From assembly GCA_934085595.1 (NCBI GenBank), contig CAKOHK010000016.1, positions 1-15,641 of the forward strand: a stretch of 15,641 nucleotides of DNA. The letters run 5' to 3'. Source of the DNA: an uncultured Bacilli bacterium. Its GTDB lineage: Bacteria > Bacillota_I > Bacilli_A > RF39 > UBA660. How positions within the stretch are numbered: the first letter of the stretch is position 1; every line of letters begins with the position of its first letter. Below, piece after piece: positions 14,373 to 15,641 of this stretch. The translations under genes and the position numbers were made by a program. The notes beneath the pieces were generated by a model that saw nothing but the letters and a program-made list of their open reading frames with translations, was not told the origin of the DNA and made no database searches.

Positions 14373-15497
14373 ATGGATTTAAAGTTTAAATTATTAAAAA
14401 AATGTTCATGCGGAGGAAGACTTGGTGAGTTTCAAACTAAATATGGAACTCATAAAACTCCTATGTTTATGCCAGTTGGAACAAGAGCTACTGTAAAAAC
14501 ACTATCACCAGAAGAACTTAAAGATGCTCATGCTGATGTAATACTAGCAAATACTTATCATTTATGGCTAAGACCTGGAGAAGATATAGTTGATTATGCA
14601 GGAGGATTACATAATTTTATGAATTATCATAACGGTCCAATTCTAACTGACTGTGGTGGCTTTCAAGTGTTTTCTTTAGCTAAACCAAAAGATATAAGTG
14701 AAGAAGGAGTAAAGTTTAAAAGTCATATAGACGGAAGTAATTTATTTTTAACTCCAGAAAAGAGTATAGAAATACAAAATAAATTAGGATCAGATATAAT
14801 AATGAGTTTTGATGAATGTCCTCCATACCCAGTAACACATGAATACATGAAAAATAGTGTGGAACGTACTCTTAGATGGGCAAAAAGAAGTCTTGCTGCT
14901 AATAAGAAAAGGGATGTACAAGCACAATTTGGAATAGTACAAGGTGGAGAGTTCCCTGATTTAAGAAAATATTCAGCTATAGAAACAGCAAAATTGGATT
15001 TTGACGGTTATAGCGTTGGAGGGGTAAGCGTAGGAGAAGATCCAGATACAAAACTTAAAATGATAGAATACGCAACACCATACTTGCCAGAAGATAAAAT
15101 AAGATATCTAATGGGAGTAGGAGAACCTATGGATTTAATAGATGGTGTAATAAGAGGAATCGATATATTTGACTGTGTACTTCCAACTAGACTTGCAAGA
15201 CATGGAAATGCACTTACTAAAGACGGAAGAACTAACTTAAAAAACGCTAAGTTCATAAAAGATTTATCACCTATAGAAGAAGATTGTGATTGTTATACAT
15301 GTAAAAATTATACAAAAAGTTATATAAGACACCTATTAAGTGTAGAAGAAACTCTAGGACAAAGATTAGTTTCAATACATAATATACGTTTCTTAACTCA
15401 CTTAATGGAAGAAATAAGATATCACATAGAACAGGATGATTTATTAGAATTTAGAGAAGAGTTTAAAGAAAGATATACAAAAAACAAATCAAAATAA
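14373..15497 (+). CDS. tgt: tRNA-guanine transglycosylase
   Basis: A 374-residue enzyme that swaps guanine-34 of GUN-anticodon tRNAs for preQ1. Visible elements: D93 in LTDCGGFQ (general acid/base), the substrate loop MSFDECPPYP, FGIVQGG, YSVGGVSVGE, and the nucleophile D267 in GIDIFDCVLPTR. The zinc site is C305, C307, C310 and H336 (CDCYTC ... SIHN). Full length. A strong AAAGGAG site lies inside the end of queA, and the genes are 1 nt apart. A terminator follows directly, so this is a two-gene operon without the yajC/secDF genes found after tgt in many bacteria. Confidence 0.96.
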   Translation: MDLKFKLLKKCSCGGRLGEFQTKYGTHKTPMFMPVGTRATVKTLSPEELKDAHADVILANTYHLWLRPGEDIVDYAGGLHNFMNYHNGPILTDCGGFQVFSLAKPKDISEEGVKFKSHIDGSNLFLTPEKSIEIQNKLGSDIIMSFDECPPYPVTHEYMKNSVERTLRWAKRSLAANKKRDVQAQFGIVQGGEFPDLRKYSAIETAKLDFDGYSVGGVSVGEDPDTKLKMIEYATPYLPEDKIRYLMGVGEPMDLIDGVIRGIDIFDCVLPTRLARHGNALTKDGRTNLKNAKFIKDLSPIEEDCDCYTCKNYTKSYIRHLLSVEETLGQRLVSIHNIRFLTHLMEEIRYHIEQDDLLEFREEFKERYTKNKSK

Positions 15498-15498
15498 T

Positions 15499-15522
15499 AG
15501 CAAGCAATACTGCTTGCTTTTT
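15499..15522 (+). terminator. Strong intrinsic terminator after tgt
   Basis: AGCAAGCA (15499-15506) and TGCTTGCT (15511-15518) form a perfect 8-bp stem around loop ATAC, followed by a run of five T. Confidence 0.9.
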
Positions 15523-15577
15523 GTATAAAATAATTTGCAAAAATTTAAAGTGCTTAAAACAAAAGAATGTTTGATGG

Positions 15578-15610
15578 TTGACGGGGGGGGGGGGTACCCT
15601 ATGATATAAT
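15578..15610 (+). promoter_or_regulatory. Second candidate phase-variable poly-G promoter
   Basis: TTGACG (15578-15583) runs into 12 G (15583-15594), then TACCC and -10 candidates TATGAT (15600-15605) and TATAAT (15605-15610). Present spacers are 16 and 21 bp. The layout, including GGTACC at the end of the tract, copies the promoter at 11662. The ribosome-binding site AAGAAGG (15619-15625) and ATG (15635) follow closely. Confidence 0.75.
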
Positions 15611-15634
15611 TCTAATATAAGAAGGTATATCAAG

Positions 15635-15641
15635 ATGAGTA
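15635..15641 (+). CDS. Start of another secreted-family gene, cut by the window edge
   Basis: Only ATGAGTA is visible. It is preceded by AAGAAGG and a poly-G promoter, and the last 19 bases equal bases 1-19 around the start of gene A. It is therefore either a paralog with the same start as gene A, or gene A itself seen across a join. Confidence 0.55.

Noticed and set aside
1..15641. The window as a complete small plasmid or phage circle because its ends match
   Set aside because: It holds core chromosomal genes (tgt, queA, def, tmk, deoB, rarA) and no replication, partition or virion gene. The shared 19 bp is better explained by a repeat or an assembly join.

Overview
The window is AT-rich chromosomal DNA (most coding stretches near 25-30% G+C) from a low-GC Gram-positive bacterium. 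The gene set points to Bacillota/Bacilli: xerD-deoB in B. subtilis-like order, an RlmCD-type methyltransferase, queA-tgt, and a deformylase of Gram-positive length. TGA acts as a stop (deoB ends in TGA) and Trp is TGG, so this is not a code-4 mollicute. An uncultured gut lineage of the RF39/Erysipelotrichia kind is my best guess, from the style of the secreted proteins; this is inference.

Layout. (1) 13-1557: secreted mosaic protein A. (2) 1693-1731: bidirectional terminator, then rarA on the minus strand (1740-2936). (3) 3051-6298: xerD-deoB-rlmCD, with overlapping genes. (4) 6379-8487: tmk, a HAD-type deoxynucleotidase and a TPR protein, joined by a 1-nt overlap and a 1-nt gap. (5) def on the minus strand (8480-9031), converging on the TPR gene through a shared terminator and divergent from (6) secreted protein B (9140-10657), which is followed by cvpA and a thioredoxin. 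(7) 11662-13268: a poly-G promoter, secreted protein C and its terminator. (8) queA-tgt (13325-15497) and a strong terminator. (9) A second poly-G promoter (15578-15610) leading into the first codons of another secreted gene at the window edge.

The housekeeping genes are ordinary: replication-fork repair, chromosome dimer resolution, nucleoside and dTMP metabolism, rRNA and tRNA modification, N-terminal deformylation. The accessory layer is the secreted-protein family (A, B, C and the edge gene). All have an N-terminal export signal and, after it, a camelysin/TasA-like beta domain. A and C share a C-terminal block that ends in a C-type-lectin/FGE-like motif.

Two separate diversity mechanisms seem to act on this family. 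First, two promoters have a G14 or G12 tract between the -35 and -10 boxes, so slipped-strand changes would alter spacer length and hence expression. Second, the C-terminal lectin-like patch of A and C has raised G+C and, most clearly in C, an NNY codon bias at variable positions while framework residues stay constant. This looks like the footprint of a diversity-generating retroelement (DGR) acting from elsewhere; no reverse transcriptase or template repeat lies in the window. Protein B has a normal promoter and ordinary codon use and serves as an internal control. If both mechanisms are real, this is an on/off-switched, hypervariable surface-display system.

The first 19 bases of the window equal the last 19. 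Joined end to end, the terminal poly-G promoter would sit exactly in front of gene A. Either the edge gene is a paralog of A, or the ends overlap through a tandem repeat, a circle or an assembly join.
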